This document shows positions 1 through 9,268 of a DNA stretch of 64,000 bases, piece after piece (position 1 is the stretch's first letter; the number at the start of each line of letters is the position of its first letter). Where the stretch lies: contig NZ_CP076413.1 of NCBI RefSeq assembly GCF_021173085.1, forward strand, positions 1,798,001 to 1,862,000. The letters run 5' to 3'. The notes beneath the pieces are model-generated. The model was not told the origin of the DNA. It saw nothing but the letters and a program-made list of their open reading frames with translations, and did no database searches. A program made the translations under genes and the position numbers. Source of the DNA: Ralstonia wenshanensis (lineage in GTDB: Bacteria > Pseudomonadota > Gammaproteobacteria > Burkholderiales > Burkholderiaceae).

Positions 1-1492
1 CTTCCTGCTGCCAGCGGGCTTCGGCCCGGGCAAGTTCGGCCTTGATCTCGAGGACCGAGTTTTCCGCGCTGGCGATGCGGAGGTTGTCTTGCCTGCCGAA
101 GGCGGCCTCCTTGGTCAACAGCGCAGCTTCGGCCTCGGCACCCGCCAACCGTTGCCGCTGGAGCTCAACGGTGGCCGGCGACGCATGCAACGACAGTGCG
201 ACACGCGCACACGCCGTGTCCAGCAGACTGAGGGCCTTGTCCGGCAACTGGCGCGAAGGGATGTAGCGGTGTGAGAGCTTGACGGCCGCGCGCACGGCTT
301 CGTCGCGAATCAGCACCTTGTGGTACGTTTCAAAGGTCGGCACTAGGCCGCGCACCATGGTGACGGCGCTGGCTTCCTGCGGCTCCATGACTTGCAGAAC
401 CTGGAAGCGGCGTGTGAGCGCTGGGTCCTTCTCGATATGGCGCTTGTATTCGCTCCACGTGGTGGCGCCAATCGTGCGCAACGCACCCCGCGCGAGCGCG
501 GGCTTGAGCAGGTTGGCGGCGTCGCCCGTGCCGGCTTGGCCGCCTGCGCCAACCAGGGTGTGCACCTCGTCCACAAACAGGATCACGGGCTTGGTAGATT
601 TGGCGGATTCCTCCAGGACACCCTTGAGGCGTGCCTCGAACTCACCCTTCATACTGGCACCAGCCAGCAGTGCACCAACGTCCAAACTCAACAGGCGCAC
701 TCCAGCGAGGCTCGGCGGGACTTCGCCGGAGGCGATGGCTTGGGCCAAGCCCTCTACTACGGCGGTTTTTCCAACGCCAGCCTCCCCGGTAATCAGCGGA
801 TTGTTCTGACGGCGGCGCAGCAGAATGTCCGTCATGGTACGGACTTCGTGCTCGCGGCCGATGACGGGATCGAGACGGCCGGCGCGGGCGTCTTCGGTCA
901 GGTCCCGGCAGTACTGGGCCAGAGCGCTCTTGCCCGAAGCGCCGGGGGACATTGCATTGCTTGCCTCGCCCGGGACCGCGGGTGCCAGGCCGCTGCCGAC
1001 GTAGGCAGCTTCGGTACTTTCGGTGGACTGCGCAACCAGGGCGGGAACGCTCTCAACCAGATCGTCCGCCCGAACTTTCCCAAACTGGGGCGAGATGCCG
1101 AGCACCGTGCGACGAAGTTCGGGGGTTTTGAGCAGCGCAGTCAGCAGATAGGCACCGCGCACACGGTCGTCTGCAAACGCCAAGGTGGCGTAGACCCAGG
1201 CGCGTTCAACAGCCGATTCGATCTGAAAGGAAAAATCGCTGATAGACGTGGCGCCGGCAGGCAGCGCTGACAAGGCGCGCACAAGATCGGACTCCAGTGC
1301 CAGGAGGTCTGCGCCAGCGTGACGCAGCACGCGCTGAATGTCGCCGCCCGGGGCTTGCAGTAACTGATGTAGCCAGTGCACGAGTTCGACATACGGGTTG
1401 CCGCGCAGCTTGCAGAAAGCGGTAGCGCTCTCAATCGCCTTGAAAAGCGTCGGATTCAACCGACCAAACAAGGCTTGACGTGAAATGTCCAT
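1..1492 (-). CDS. tssH: T6SS AAA+ ATPase ClpV/TssH (C-terminus beyond window)
   Basis: This ATPase disassembles the contracted type VI sheath in the cytoplasm so that TssB/TssC can be recycled. About 497 N-terminal residues are visible. The N domain (about 1-150) is followed by AAA-1, with Walker A GEAGVGKT at 233-240 and Walker B ILFVDE at 301-306, and then by the start of the coiled-coil middle domain. The second AAA module lies beyond base 1. The ATG at 1492 is the first start in frame and its ribosome site is weak. The N domain is ClpV-like and diverged from ClpB, and tssEFGA follow on the other strand, so a general ClpB chaperone is unlikely. Confidence 0.95.
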   Translation of the reverse strand, partial: MDISRQALFGRLNPTLFKAIESATAFCKLRGNPYVELVHWLHQLLQAPGGDIQRVLRHAGADLLALESDLVRALSALPAGATSISDFSFQIESAVERAWVYATLAFADDRVRGAYLLTALLKTPELRRTVLGISPQFGKVRADDLVESVPALVAQSTESTEAAYVGSGLAPAVPGEASNAMSPGASGKSALAQYCRDLTEDARAGRLDPVIGREHEVRTMTDILLRRRQNNPLITGEAGVGKTAVVEGLAQAIASGEVPPSLAGVRLLSLDVGALLAGASMKGEFEARLKGVLEESAKSTKPVILFVDEVHTLVGAGGQAGTGDAANLLKPALARGALRTIGATTWSEYKRHIEKDPALTRRFQVLQVMEPQEASAVTMVRGLVPTFETYHKVLIRDEAVRAAVKLSHRYIPSRQLPDKALSLLDTACARVALSLHASPATVELQRQRLAGAEAEAALLTKEAAFGRQDNLRIASAENSVLEIKAELARAEARWQQE

Positions 1493-1940
1493 GTTTTCTT
1501 ATTTATAAGTCCCGCCCGCATATCAATGCAGCCGAGAAAATCACTCCCTTTATTTAGGTTATTGGACGCAATGAAAACAAAGCAATCGAATGAATCCTCT
1601 AAAAATAGACACAACAATTTACAATCAATGATTCACGGCATATCCGGTTAAATCGGGAACCGCATCAATACGAAACACTCGGAAGAATTTTACTAATAGC
1701 CACCCCATCGACACCAATTGCACAAGCATTTACAGATATAAGCACCGATTCCATTGACTAAACCAGGAATATTCATGACAACCAATTGGATACAAGACAA
1801 ACACCACGTCACACCACCAACTCCATTTAATTCTGATTTTCAAAATCAGAAGATCATGTTTGTAGTGGTGTATTCCTTCATTCGGTGGTTTGCATCTATG
1901 ATCGGCGCCGTTTTGCTGAGAAGAAGTGGGCGCGGACATC
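1493..1940. promoter_or_regulatory. AT-rich divergent intergenic region of the T6SS cluster
   Basis: These roughly 450 bases separate clpV from the tagK-like gene and are much richer in A+T than either side. They hold the long palindrome at 1811-1871 and no convincing gene. A sigma70-like pair TCGACA-N17-TACAGA can be read just before base 1740 toward the + genes, but it is weak. No sigma54 -24/-12 motif was seen. Confidence 0.5.
1811..1871. repeat. 61-bp interrupted palindrome
   Basis: The symmetry centre is base 1841. The inner arms TTCTGATTTT (1831-1840) and AAAATCAGAA (1842-1851) pair perfectly over 10 bp. The outer arms ACACCAC (1811-1817) and GTGGTGT (1865-1871) pair perfectly at exactly mirrored positions, and there is a short match between them. 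It lies 70 bp before the tagK-like ATG. It could be an operator for a dimeric regulator or an mRNA leader hairpin. Confidence 0.6.
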
Positions 1941-2522
1941 ATGAGCAACCAGCAACACCATCTTTCAACGGGTGGGATCTTTGACGACCTAGTGCCAGCG
2001 AGTGAGGCTCCCCTCGGCGGGGCCGGTGCGGATGACCTGTTCTCGATCCTGCGCGCCAATAGCGCTGCGCCATTCCCCGCTCTGCCCGATGCGGCGGCTG
2101 AATCCACTGATGTTCTGGCGTTACTCAGCCGTGAAGCCGCCGCCGTGCTGCGCAACCCCGGGCTGGCAAAGGCCAACTGGCATCTGGCCTCGACTAGAGG
2201 CGAGCTTGTGCAGCCTGCTGGTCACACGGACGACCCGATGGCAGCAGGCGCCTCCGCCAAAGACGCGAGTCTGTTGGATCTACTGGCAGGCCCCGCACGA
2301 ATCGAAAGCCTGATCAGCGGACCCGACTCCCTCGCCGCCCCCCTGTTTGCGGCGCCCGCCATGCCGGACGTGCTGCACCTCTTTGCGGGCGATCTTCCAA
2401 TACCCGAGCGGCGTGGCATCACGCCTGCGCTCACCAAGCGCGAGCATCACCTCGTGTCGATGGACAGCGCCTATCACCCTGCCCCGGCACAACCACAGGA
2501 GCCGAATTCCCATGACAACTGA
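1941..2522 (+). CDS. tagK: putative T6SS-associated protein, TagK-like
   Basis: This 193-residue protein is rich in Ala, Leu and Asp, with no signal peptide or membrane segment. The C-terminal part, with a DLLAGPARIESL stretch and the ending TKREHHLVSMDS, resembles what I remember of the TagK-domain proteins of Burkholderia and Ralstonia T6SS clusters; that is recall rather than an alignment, so the name is tentative. An upstream GTG at 1926 is possible, but the ATG at 1941 is preferred. The last 11 bases overlap tagJ, which implies translational coupling and a role with TagJ and the baseplate genes. No biochemical function can be assigned. Confidence 0.5.
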   Translation: MSNQQHHLSTGGIFDDLVPASEAPLGGAGADDLFSILRANSAAPFPALPDAAAESTDVLALLSREAAAVLRNPGLAKANWHLASTRGELVQPAGHTDDPMAAGASAKDASLLDLLAGPARIESLISGPDSLAAPLFAAPAMPDVLHLFAGDLPIPERRGITPALTKREHHLVSMDSAYHPAPAQPQEPNSHDN

Positions 2523-3348
2523 TACCCCACTCTTGGAGCCTGCCTCGAAATCCTGTCTGGCTGCGGCTTTGCAGCACTGTGGTTCGGTTGCCCAGGCGCA
2601 GCAGAATGCGGAGGTGCGCGTGCGTCAGCAGCCTGGCGCGTTTGCGGAGCGTTGGCAGCTATTCCAATGGCTGTGCGTGATGGGAGATTGGCCGCGTGCA
2701 CTCAAGCAATTGCAGGTGGCAACACAGTTGATGCCGGACTTTGCGCAGACGGCGCATGTTTACCGGGACTTGATTCGGGCCGAGGTGTTTCGGGCCGATG
2801 TCATCAAAGGCGCGCGTGAGCCGGGGGCGTTGTTGCCATCGCCGGACTGGATGACGCCGCTGCGCAATGCACTGACGCTCGCCGAGGCGGGTGACACGGA
2901 CGGCGCAGATCACTACAGACAGCAAGCGCTATCTGAAGTACCGGACAGGCGCGGTGCGCTCGACGGGTCGCCGTTTGCCTGGATCACGGACAGTGACACG
3001 CGCTTCGGCCCAACCTGTGAGATCGTCTCCGGTGGCCGGTATGCCTGGCTGCCATTTTCTCAACTGCATAAGCTAGCGATGGGGCCGGTGGTTGATTTGC
3101 TGGATTTGGTTTGGCGCTCCGTCACAGTGACGTTGGCAGGTGGCACGGTGCGCCGTGGCTTTACGCCGGTGCGCTATCCGGGCTCCGAGCGCGGTAGCGA
3201 TGCGCTCCAGTTGGCGCGAGAGACTCAATGGTCGGAGGTTGGCCAGACCGGCATCGTCGCGCGTGGCCAGAAAACGTGGATGACGAGTGCCGGCGATGTC
3301 GGCCTGCTGGACGTGTCTACCCTGGTCATAGGCGACGCGCATGAGTGA
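2512..3348 (+). CDS. tagJ: T6SS accessory protein TagJ (ImpE/SciE family)
   Basis: The 278-residue protein has the ImpE layout. The N-terminal half has TPR-like helices (EVRVRQQPGAFAERWQLFQW, then WPRALKQL, typical of the family) and the C-terminal half is a beta-rich ImpE domain ending VGLLDVSTLVIG. TagJ proteins act in the cytoplasm with ClpV and the sheath, and this copy sits across the intergenic region from clpV. The ATG at 2512 overlaps the end of the tagK-like gene. The stop overlaps the start of tssE by 8 bases, so the genes form one translationally coupled operon. The longer open frame starting upstream at 2347 lies inside the preceding gene. Confidence 0.88.
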   Translation: MTTDTPLLEPASKSCLAAALQHCGSVAQAQQNAEVRVRQQPGAFAERWQLFQWLCVMGDWPRALKQLQVATQLMPDFAQTAHVYRDLIRAEVFRADVIKGAREPGALLPSPDWMTPLRNALTLAEAGDTDGADHYRQQALSEVPDRRGALDGSPFAWITDSDTRFGPTCEIVSGGRYAWLPFSQLHKLAMGPVVDLLDLVWRSVTVTLAGGTVRRGFTPVRYPGSERGSDALQLARETQWSEVGQTGIVARGQKTWMTSAGDVGLLDVSTLVIGDAHE

Positions 3349-3862
3349 GTACCGCACACCCAGGCGCCCCAACACGCAGCTGTTGCCGACGCTGTTCGAT
3401 CGGCTGCGTGATGACGCACCGCAGCGGCACACGGAGAGCCCATCTGAGTATGCGGTGACGCGCTCGCAGATGCGGGCCATCATCCAGCGTGACTTGACGT
3501 TCCTGCTGAATACAACCAACCGTGAAGACGAGATCGACCGCGACCGATACGCCGCCGCGGCAAGCTCCATCATCAACTACGGTGTTCCTGCCGTGGCGGG
3601 TACGTATCTCTCCGAGCACAAGTGGAGCGACATTGTCGACATCATCCGGCGCGCCATTCTCGACTTCGAACCCAGGTTGATTCCCAGCAGCTTGGTCGTT
3701 GCCCCGCTGGAAAAGGAAGACGCGCCACACCGCTACAACGTGCTGCTGTTCGAGATCAGCGGGCTGATACACATGGACCCGTATCCGATGGCATTCACCG
3801 CGCAAAGCTCCCTCGATTTGGAATCCAGCCGCATTTCCGTTAAATGCATTCACGCGAGCTGA
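3341..3862 (+). CDS. tssE: T6SS baseplate protein TssE (gp25-like)
   Basis: TssE is the gp25-like wedge component of the T6SS baseplate, where it helps start sheath polymerisation. The 173 residues include the N-terminal LLPTLFDRLRDD segment common to TssE. A gp25/lysozyme-like fold follows, with the family's VPAVAGTYLSE and the later FEPRL stretch (residues about 110-125). It overlaps tagJ by 8 bases and is followed 3 bases later by tssF. Size and order match complete TssE genes, so it appears intact. Confidence 0.9.
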   Translation: MSEYRTPRRPNTQLLPTLFDRLRDDAPQRHTESPSEYAVTRSQMRAIIQRDLTFLLNTTNREDEIDRDRYAAAASSIINYGVPAVAGTYLSEHKWSDIVDIIRRAILDFEPRLIPSSLVVAPLEKEDAPHRYNVLLFEISGLIHMDPYPMAFTAQSSLDLESSRISVKCIHAS

Positions 3863-3865
3863 CCG

Positions 3866-5746
3866 ATGGATCCTCAACTGCTCGAATACTACAACCGCGA
3901 ACTGGTCTACATGCGCGAGCTGGCTGGTGAATTCGCGAGCCATCATCCCAAGGTCGCAAAACGACTTGGCATGCATGGGCACGAAGTGGCCGACCCCTAT
4001 GTCGAGCGGCTCATCGAAGCATTTTGCTTTCTGTCCGCGCGTACACAGATCAAGCTGGATGCGGAGTTCCCGCGCTTTACGCAGCGGTTGCTGGAGGTGG
4101 TCTATCCCAACTACGTAACGCCCACGCCTGCGATGGCCGTGGCCCAGTTTCATCCAAGCGAAAAACAAGGCGACTTCGCCAGAGGAGTCATTGTGCCGCG
4201 GGGCACAACACTGAAAGCGAGCATTCCCGATGGCGAGACAACCGCCTGCGAGTTCCGGACCACCCAAGACGTACAGCTCTGGCCGTTTGAAATTGCAGAG
4301 GCACGACTGACGGGTATTCCGCCTGACATCCCTGGTCTGGAACGCTATGTACCGGCCCACATCACCGTACAGGGTGCACTGAGGTTGCGCTTACGCATCA
4401 AGCGCGACATCACCTTTGGGCAGCTCCCTCCAGTCGGGTCCCTCGCCGTCTATCTGCGTGGCGATGAGCAGATCGCAAGTCATCTCTTCGAACTTATCCA
4501 CAGCGCCGGCGCTGCCTCACTGATTGGACAGCCGGGCGCGATGGGCAATCGGCCTTCGGCGATTCATCAGAACGCCGTATCCCTGGTAGGGTTCGCCCCC
4601 ACCGAAAGCGCGCTGCCCCTCGCCTGGAACAAATTCCACGGCCACAACCTCGTGCACGAGTACTTTTCCTGCCCGCAGCGTTTTTACTTCTTCGCGCTGA
4701 ATGGCCTAGCGCCCGGTCTTTCCAGAATCGACGGCAGCGAGGCAGAGATCGTCGTGCTGTTGTCAAAATCTCCGGACCAATTGGCTGCACATGTGGACGC
4801 AAGCCATTTTTCACTGTACTGCACACCGATTGTGAACCTGTTCCCGAAGCGGACTGACCGCATCGAAATCCAACCAGGGCGGTCGGAGTTCCACATGGTA
4901 CCGGACCGAACCTTGCCTCTGGACTTTGAGATCTACTCGGTCCAGAAAATCTACGGGCAGAAAGCCGAGCACAGCGAAACGGTGGATTTTCGTCCGCTCT
5001 TCGCCACGTTGAATGGCGACGAAGATAACCATGGCCGGTACTTCTCCGTTCGTAGAGAGCGCCGGCTTGCTTCGGATCAGGCTCGCAAGTACGGAACGCG
5101 TACCGCGTATGTTGGCACCGAAGTGTTCCTTTCTTTGGTTGACCAGAACGAGGCACCCTACCCGGACTCGCTTCGGCACCTGTCCGTTGAGGCGTTGGTC
5201 ACCAATCGTGACCTACCCAGCCTGATTCCGAGAAACGGCCGTGATGATCTGCGCGCGCCTGACTCCGCACCGGTGGCAAGCGTCGGCCTGATCCGCCCAC
5301 TTTCCGCGCCACGCGCCCCCTTCGCAGAAGGCGAAATGGCCTGGCGACTGATCCGCCAATTGGGGTTCAACTACCTGTCACTGACCGATCTCGGCCACCG
5401 CGAAGGCGGCCAAGGCCTGCGTGACATGCTGCGCCTCTTTGTCGCCAGTGACAACGCGATCCAACAACGCCAAATCGCGAGTTTGATCGGCACACAGGTC
5501 CGGCCTGTAACACGACGATTGCCGGGCAACGGCCCCATCATCTACGGCCGGGGAGTCCAATGTCAGTTGTCCGTGGACGAAGCCGGATTCTCGGGCATCA
5601 GCCCTTACCTCTTTGGCGTCGTACTGGAGCATTTTCTGGCGCGGCATGTGTCTGTGAATTCGTTCACACAAACTGAGTTGACGTCAATTCAGCGCGGGCG
5701 CGTGCATCGTTGGCCAGTGCGAATGGGCACGCGGAGTACGGTGTAG
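3866..5746 (+). CDS. tssF: T6SS baseplate protein TssF (ImpG/VasA)
   Basis: TssF is the main baseplate wedge protein, working with TssG, TssE and TssK at the inner membrane. The 626-residue product opens with DPQLLEYYNREL and MRELAGEFA, the usual TssF N-terminus. It continues with the AYPKVAKRLGM-like segment (HHPKVAKRLGM here) and the conserved YVERLIEAFCFL helix. It ends near the VNSFTQTEL segment that precedes the family's last strand. The length is normal. Only 3 bases separate it from tssE and 2 from tssG. Confidence 0.95.
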   Translation: MDPQLLEYYNRELVYMRELAGEFASHHPKVAKRLGMHGHEVADPYVERLIEAFCFLSARTQIKLDAEFPRFTQRLLEVVYPNYVTPTPAMAVAQFHPSEKQGDFARGVIVPRGTTLKASIPDGETTACEFRTTQDVQLWPFEIAEARLTGIPPDIPGLERYVPAHITVQGALRLRLRIKRDITFGQLPPVGSLAVYLRGDEQIASHLFELIHSAGAASLIGQPGAMGNRPSAIHQNAVSLVGFAPTESALPLAWNKFHGHNLVHEYFSCPQRFYFFALNGLAPGLSRIDGSEAEIVVLLSKSPDQLAAHVDASHFSLYCTPIVNLFPKRTDRIEIQPGRSEFHMVPDRTLPLDFEIYSVQKIYGQKAEHSETVDFRPLFATLNGDEDNHGRYFSVRRERRLASDQARKYGTRTAYVGTEVFLSLVDQNEAPYPDSLRHLSVEALVTNRDLPSLIPRNGRDDLRAPDSAPVASVGLIRPLSAPRAPFAEGEMAWRLIRQLGFNYLSLTDLGHREGGQGLRDMLRLFVASDNAIQQRQIASLIGTQVRPVTRRLPGNGPIIYGRGVQCQLSVDEAGFSGISPYLFGVVLEHFLARHVSVNSFTQTELTSIQRGRVHRWPVRMGTRSTV

Positions 5747-5748
5747 CC

Positions 5749-6792
5749 ATGTATCGAGGCTTTGACGACGACACACCGCCGGCGACTAATTCGTACGCTG
5801 CGGAGGCGATGCCAACTGCGGAACACGCGCCGTGGCGACTGAGCTTCATGGGCTTGTTACGGCAACTGGCAGCGCATCGCCCCGACTTGCCGCCGATTGG
5901 TCATGCAAGTCGGCCGCAGGACGAGCATTTCCGGATTGGGCAACTGGCTTCCCTGACATTTGCGCCACGCGAGATCGCACAGCTTCAGCACGTGCAGGGA
6001 AAGCTCAAGATTCAGTTGTTCGGTCTTGGCATGCTGGGGCCGAATGGCGCCTTGCCGCTTCACTTCACAGAAATCGTCCGGGAGCGCACGGAGGCACATC
6101 GCGACAGCACTACGGCAGATTTCCTGGACCTGTTCCATCACCGGGCACTGACGCAGTTCTATCAAGCGTGGGCGCATTCACAATCAACGGCGGGGCTGGA
6201 TCGCCCAGATGCCGAAGTGTTCTCGCGCTATGTCGGGTGGCTGGGCGGGTGCGACACAGACGAAATTGCAGGAAGCCCGTTGCCACCGCATGCGCGGTTG
6301 GCCGCCAGCGCTCACCACGTGCGCGAATCGCGCTGCCCGGACGGCATTGCCGCGACGCTGGCCCACTTCTTTGGCGTGCCGGTGCGCCTTGAGGAGTTCG
6401 TGTTGCACTGGATTGCTGTTGACCCCGATGAGCTTTCTCAGTTGGGACATCCGGGAGCGTCCAGCATGATGGGGCAAGGCGCCATGTTGGGCGCGATGGT
6501 GCCAGATCGGCAGCACAAATTCCGGCTGGTCATTGGCCCGTTGAGCCTGCAGCAGTATCTGAACTTCACGCCCAATGGACGGGACCTGCCGGTGCTGATT
6601 GAATGGGTGCGCTCGTTCGTTGGCTACGAGTTCGTATGGGAAGTTGAGTTGCAGGTGATGCCCGACGCTGCTCCGCCGGCCGTGCTTGGTTCATCAGAAC
6701 ACCTGGGCTGGTCGACCTGGCTGGGCGAGCCGGACCCCAGCCGTGCCATTACGGGCATGGTGTTCGAACCTGAGCAGTACGCGACGCAATGA
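5749..6792 (+). CDS. tssG: T6SS baseplate protein TssG (ImpH/VasB)
   Basis: TssG is the gp53-like partner of TssF in the baseplate wedge. The 347 residues include the motifs LRQLAAHRPDLPPIG, LQVQLFGLGMLGPNGALPLHF (FGLGMLGPNGALPLH here) and LDLFHHRALTQFYQAW, which mark the ImpH family. A longer reading frame from a TTG at 5710 would overlap tssF. The ATG at 5749, two bases after the tssF stop, fits the operon better. The gene ends 55 bases before tssA. Confidence 0.94.
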   Translation: MYRGFDDDTPPATNSYAAEAMPTAEHAPWRLSFMGLLRQLAAHRPDLPPIGHASRPQDEHFRIGQLASLTFAPREIAQLQHVQGKLKIQLFGLGMLGPNGALPLHFTEIVRERTEAHRDSTTADFLDLFHHRALTQFYQAWAHSQSTAGLDRPDAEVFSRYVGWLGGCDTDEIAGSPLPPHARLAASAHHVRESRCPDGIAATLAHFFGVPVRLEEFVLHWIAVDPDELSQLGHPGASSMMGQGAMLGAMVPDRQHKFRLVIGPLSLQQYLNFTPNGRDLPVLIEWVRSFVGYEFVWEVELQVMPDAAPPAVLGSSEHLGWSTWLGEPDPSRAITGMVFEPEQYATQ

Positions 6793-6847
6793 GTTGCTCC
6801 ATCGACGATCCTCCGCCCATCCGAAGTAGCTGCCACGTATCCCTCAC

Positions 6848-7906
6848 ATGTTCTTCAGCAAGAAAACCAAAGACGCGCCGCCCGCGCTCCCCGTCCTGAT
6901 CTTCCCCGAGCTGTCGGAGCCAATCTCCGAAGCGCATCCGTGCGGCAACGATCTGGAATACGACCCCGAGTTCGTTCTTCTGCAAAGCCAAGTCACGCCT
7001 AAGCAAGATGCTCAGTATGGCGATTTTGTCAGCCCTCCCGAGGCAATCAACTGGACGGAAGTCGAGCGGGACTGCCGTCGCTTGCTGCTGCGCACGCGGG
7101 ATATTCGTATCCTCGTGTTGCTAGTGCGGAGCCGGGTCCGGTTGGACCAGGCAATTGGCTTGCGGGACGGGCTGGCCATTCTGTGTCGATTGCTTGAGAC
7201 ATGGCCGGAGACCATATACCCGCAAGTGGTGGTGGACGGTGAAGCGGACCCGGCCGTGCGTGCTAACGCACTGGCCGCCTTGGCCGATCCGCAAGGGCTG
7301 ATGCAAGACGTGCGGGACCTGGCGATCTCAACCAACGGCGCGCTGCGCCTGCGAGTGCGCGACGTCGAGCGATCATTGAGCACTCCACGCGCGGCAGACG
7401 CCGTGGCGCCGGAGTCAGTGCGGCACCAGCTCCACGAACTGCGCAAACAAAACGACGCAGTACTGTCCGCGCTGGACGAGGCGCAAGCCTTTGCGTCATC
7501 GATCGACTCTTGGGCGCGACATCACCTTCCGGACGACTACCCTGACCTGGGCACCTTGTTGCGACTGCTGGATACGGTGACTGGCGCGTCGCCACCGGCA
7601 GCACCTACTGTGATTGCACTTCCGGTCTCGGAACGCTCGCCGGCCGCCTCACAAGGCTTGATGGGCACCACCACCGAGGGCCCGGTAGTAACGCCGCTTG
7701 ATAGCAACCCACCTGAGCCCGTCATGGACCGTAATACTGCCCTCGCCTCCATTCGCACCGCCCGAATTTGGTTTGAGGCGCATGAGCCGAGTAGCCCTGT
7801 GGCGCTTCTGCTCGAGCAAGCCGAACGGCTGACCGGTAGGCGCTTTGATGAGGTGTTTCAGGCGATTCCGGCAGAGCTTGTTGAACGCTGGACGCGGGAG
7901 CACTGA
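6848..7906 (+). CDS. tssA: T6SS cap protein TssA (ImpA N-terminal domain)
   Basis: TssA coordinates baseplate docking and tail growth. The 352 residues carry an N-terminal ImpA domain (about 15-130) with the conserved PISEAHPCGNDLEYDPEF stretch, the W-T/S-x-V segment NWTEVERDC and the LLETWPETIYPQ motif. A Pro/Ala-rich linker (about 250-285) leads to a C-terminal helical domain with RTARIWFEAHEPSSPVALLL. This is the last gene of the + strand T6SS run. The inverted repeat at 7965-7996 may end transcription here. Confidence 0.93.
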   Translation: MFFSKKTKDAPPALPVLIFPELSEPISEAHPCGNDLEYDPEFVLLQSQVTPKQDAQYGDFVSPPEAINWTEVERDCRRLLLRTRDIRILVLLVRSRVRLDQAIGLRDGLAILCRLLETWPETIYPQVVVDGEADPAVRANALAALADPQGLMQDVRDLAISTNGALRLRVRDVERSLSTPRAADAVAPESVRHQLHELRKQNDAVLSALDEAQAFASSIDSWARHHLPDDYPDLGTLLRLLDTVTGASPPAAPTVIALPVSERSPAASQGLMGTTTEGPVVTPLDSNPPEPVMDRNTALASIRTARIWFEAHEPSSPVALLLEQAERLTGRRFDEVFQAIPAELVERWTREH

Positions 7907-7964
7907 AGAGCGCCACGTTCACAAAAAGCGTAGGCTGCCCGTCAGTTCGGGTTGTCGTGCGAAA

Positions 7965-7996
7965 CCGCACCGGCGCACGATGCACCGCCGGTGCGG
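7965..7996. terminator. inverted repeat between convergent tssA and adh
   Basis: The arms CCGCACCGGCG (7965-7975) and CGCCGGTGCGG (7986-7996) are perfectly complementary over 11 bp around a 10-nt loop. There is no strong T-run on the + side; on the - side only a short TTTC follows. The position between convergent genes suggests a bidirectional stop, but it is not a classical intrinsic terminator. Confidence 0.5.
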
Positions 7997-8050
7997 CAGT
8001 GGGCATCCATCCAACTCGCCCTACATTCCCGTTAGGACAGATCAGATCGC

Positions 8051-9100
8051 TCAACCAGCCAGCGTTGCGCTGTCAATGACGAAGCGGTACTTCACGTCGC
8101 CCTTGAGCATGCGTTCGTAGGCGTCGTTGATCTGGTCTGCGCGGATCAACTCGATGTCGGAGACGATGCCGTGCTCCGCGCAGAAATCGAGCATCTCCTG
8201 CGTCTCGGGAATGCCGCCGATCAGCGAGCCGGCAAGCGAGCGCCGCTTCATGATCAGATTGAACACGTTGGGCGACGGATGCGGCGTGGCCGGCGCGCCG
8301 ACCAGCGTCATCGTGCCGTCGCGCTTGAGGAGGGCGAGCAACGCATCCAAGTCATGCGGTGCTGCCACGGTATTGAGGATGAAGTCGAAGCTCTTGGCAT
8401 GAGCGCCCATCTCGTCGGCATTGCGTGACACAACGACTTCATCGGCGCCCAACGCCTTGGCGGCTTCGCGTTTGGATTCGGACGTGGTGAACGCCACCAC
8501 GTGCGCGCCCATGGCGTGCGCAAGCTTGATACCCATGTGGCCGAGACCGCCGATACCGACCACGCCGACTTTCTTGCCAGGGCCGGCATTCCAGTGGCGT
8601 AACGGCGAATAGGTCGTGATGCCCGCGCACAGCAGCGGTGCCACGGCGGCTAGCTGCGCTTCCGGATGCCGAATGCGCAGCACGTAGCGTTCATCCACGA
8701 CGATCTTTTCCGAGTAGCCGCCGAGCGTCCAGCCCGGTGCATCTGCCGTCGGTCCGTTATAGGTGCCGACCATGCTGTCGCAGTAGTTCTCCAGACCGGC
8801 TTCGCACTCTTCACAGTGCCGGCAGCTGTCGACAATACAGCCGACACCAACCAGGTCACCCACCGCGAAACCTGACACGTGCGCGCCGACAGCGGAAACG
8901 CGGCCGACGATCTCGTGCCCAGGCACACACGGAAACTGCGTGCCGGCCCACTCCGCACGCACTTGGTGCAAGTCTGAATGGCAGATGCCGCAATACGCAA
9001 TGTCGATCTGGACGTCGTGCGCACCGGGGCTGCGGCGCGTGATCTGGAGCGGTTCGAGAGGTTTGTCGCCGGCGTGGGCGCCATAGGCATGAATCTGCAT
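8051..9100 (-). CDS. zinc-dependent NAD(P) alcohol dehydrogenase (CAD/YahK family)
   Basis: This medium-chain dehydrogenase (349 aa) probably reduces aldehydes to alcohols with NADPH in the cytoplasm. The catalytic zinc site is in YCGICHSDLHQ (about 38-48) and the GHEIVGRV segment. The structural zinc cysteines are in CRHCEECEAGLENYC (about 100-115). The Rossmann loop is GIGGLGHMGIKLAHAMGA. An open frame continues upstream of 9100, but the conserved N-terminus MQIHAYGAHAG fixes the ATG at 9100. It is divergent from an AraC regulator, as yqhC is from the E. coli aldehyde reductase yqhD, so aldehyde-induced expression is a reasonable inference. Confidence 0.93.
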   Translation of the reverse strand: MQIHAYGAHAGDKPLEPLQITRRSPGAHDVQIDIAYCGICHSDLHQVRAEWAGTQFPCVPGHEIVGRVSAVGAHVSGFAVGDLVGVGCIVDSCRHCEECEAGLENYCDSMVGTYNGPTADAPGWTLGGYSEKIVVDERYVLRIRHPEAQLAAVAPLLCAGITTYSPLRHWNAGPGKKVGVVGIGGLGHMGIKLAHAMGAHVVAFTTSESKREAAKALGADEVVVSRNADEMGAHAKSFDFILNTVAAPHDLDALLALLKRDGTMTLVGAPATPHPSPNVFNLIMKRRSLAGSLIGGIPETQEMLDFCAEHGIVSDIELIRADQINDAYERMLKGDVKYRFVIDSATLAG

Positions 9101-9268
9101 GGTGTCTTCCGTGGATTGTTCGTTGACGGATAGGGCATTCTCTTCAGGCCGCCCAAGGAACCGATAGCGCATTCCGCTGGTTTTCTTGCCTGATCCGATG
9201 AGCCGCCGCGGTTTTTGTGGTCGGCACGCTGCCCCCGCAGTAAAGTCCGCCAAGGAGGTTTCATTCGC

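Noticed and set aside
1754-1984. 76-codon frame in the T6SS intergenic region
   Set aside because: It crosses the palindrome, lacks a ribosome site and overlaps the tagK-like gene.
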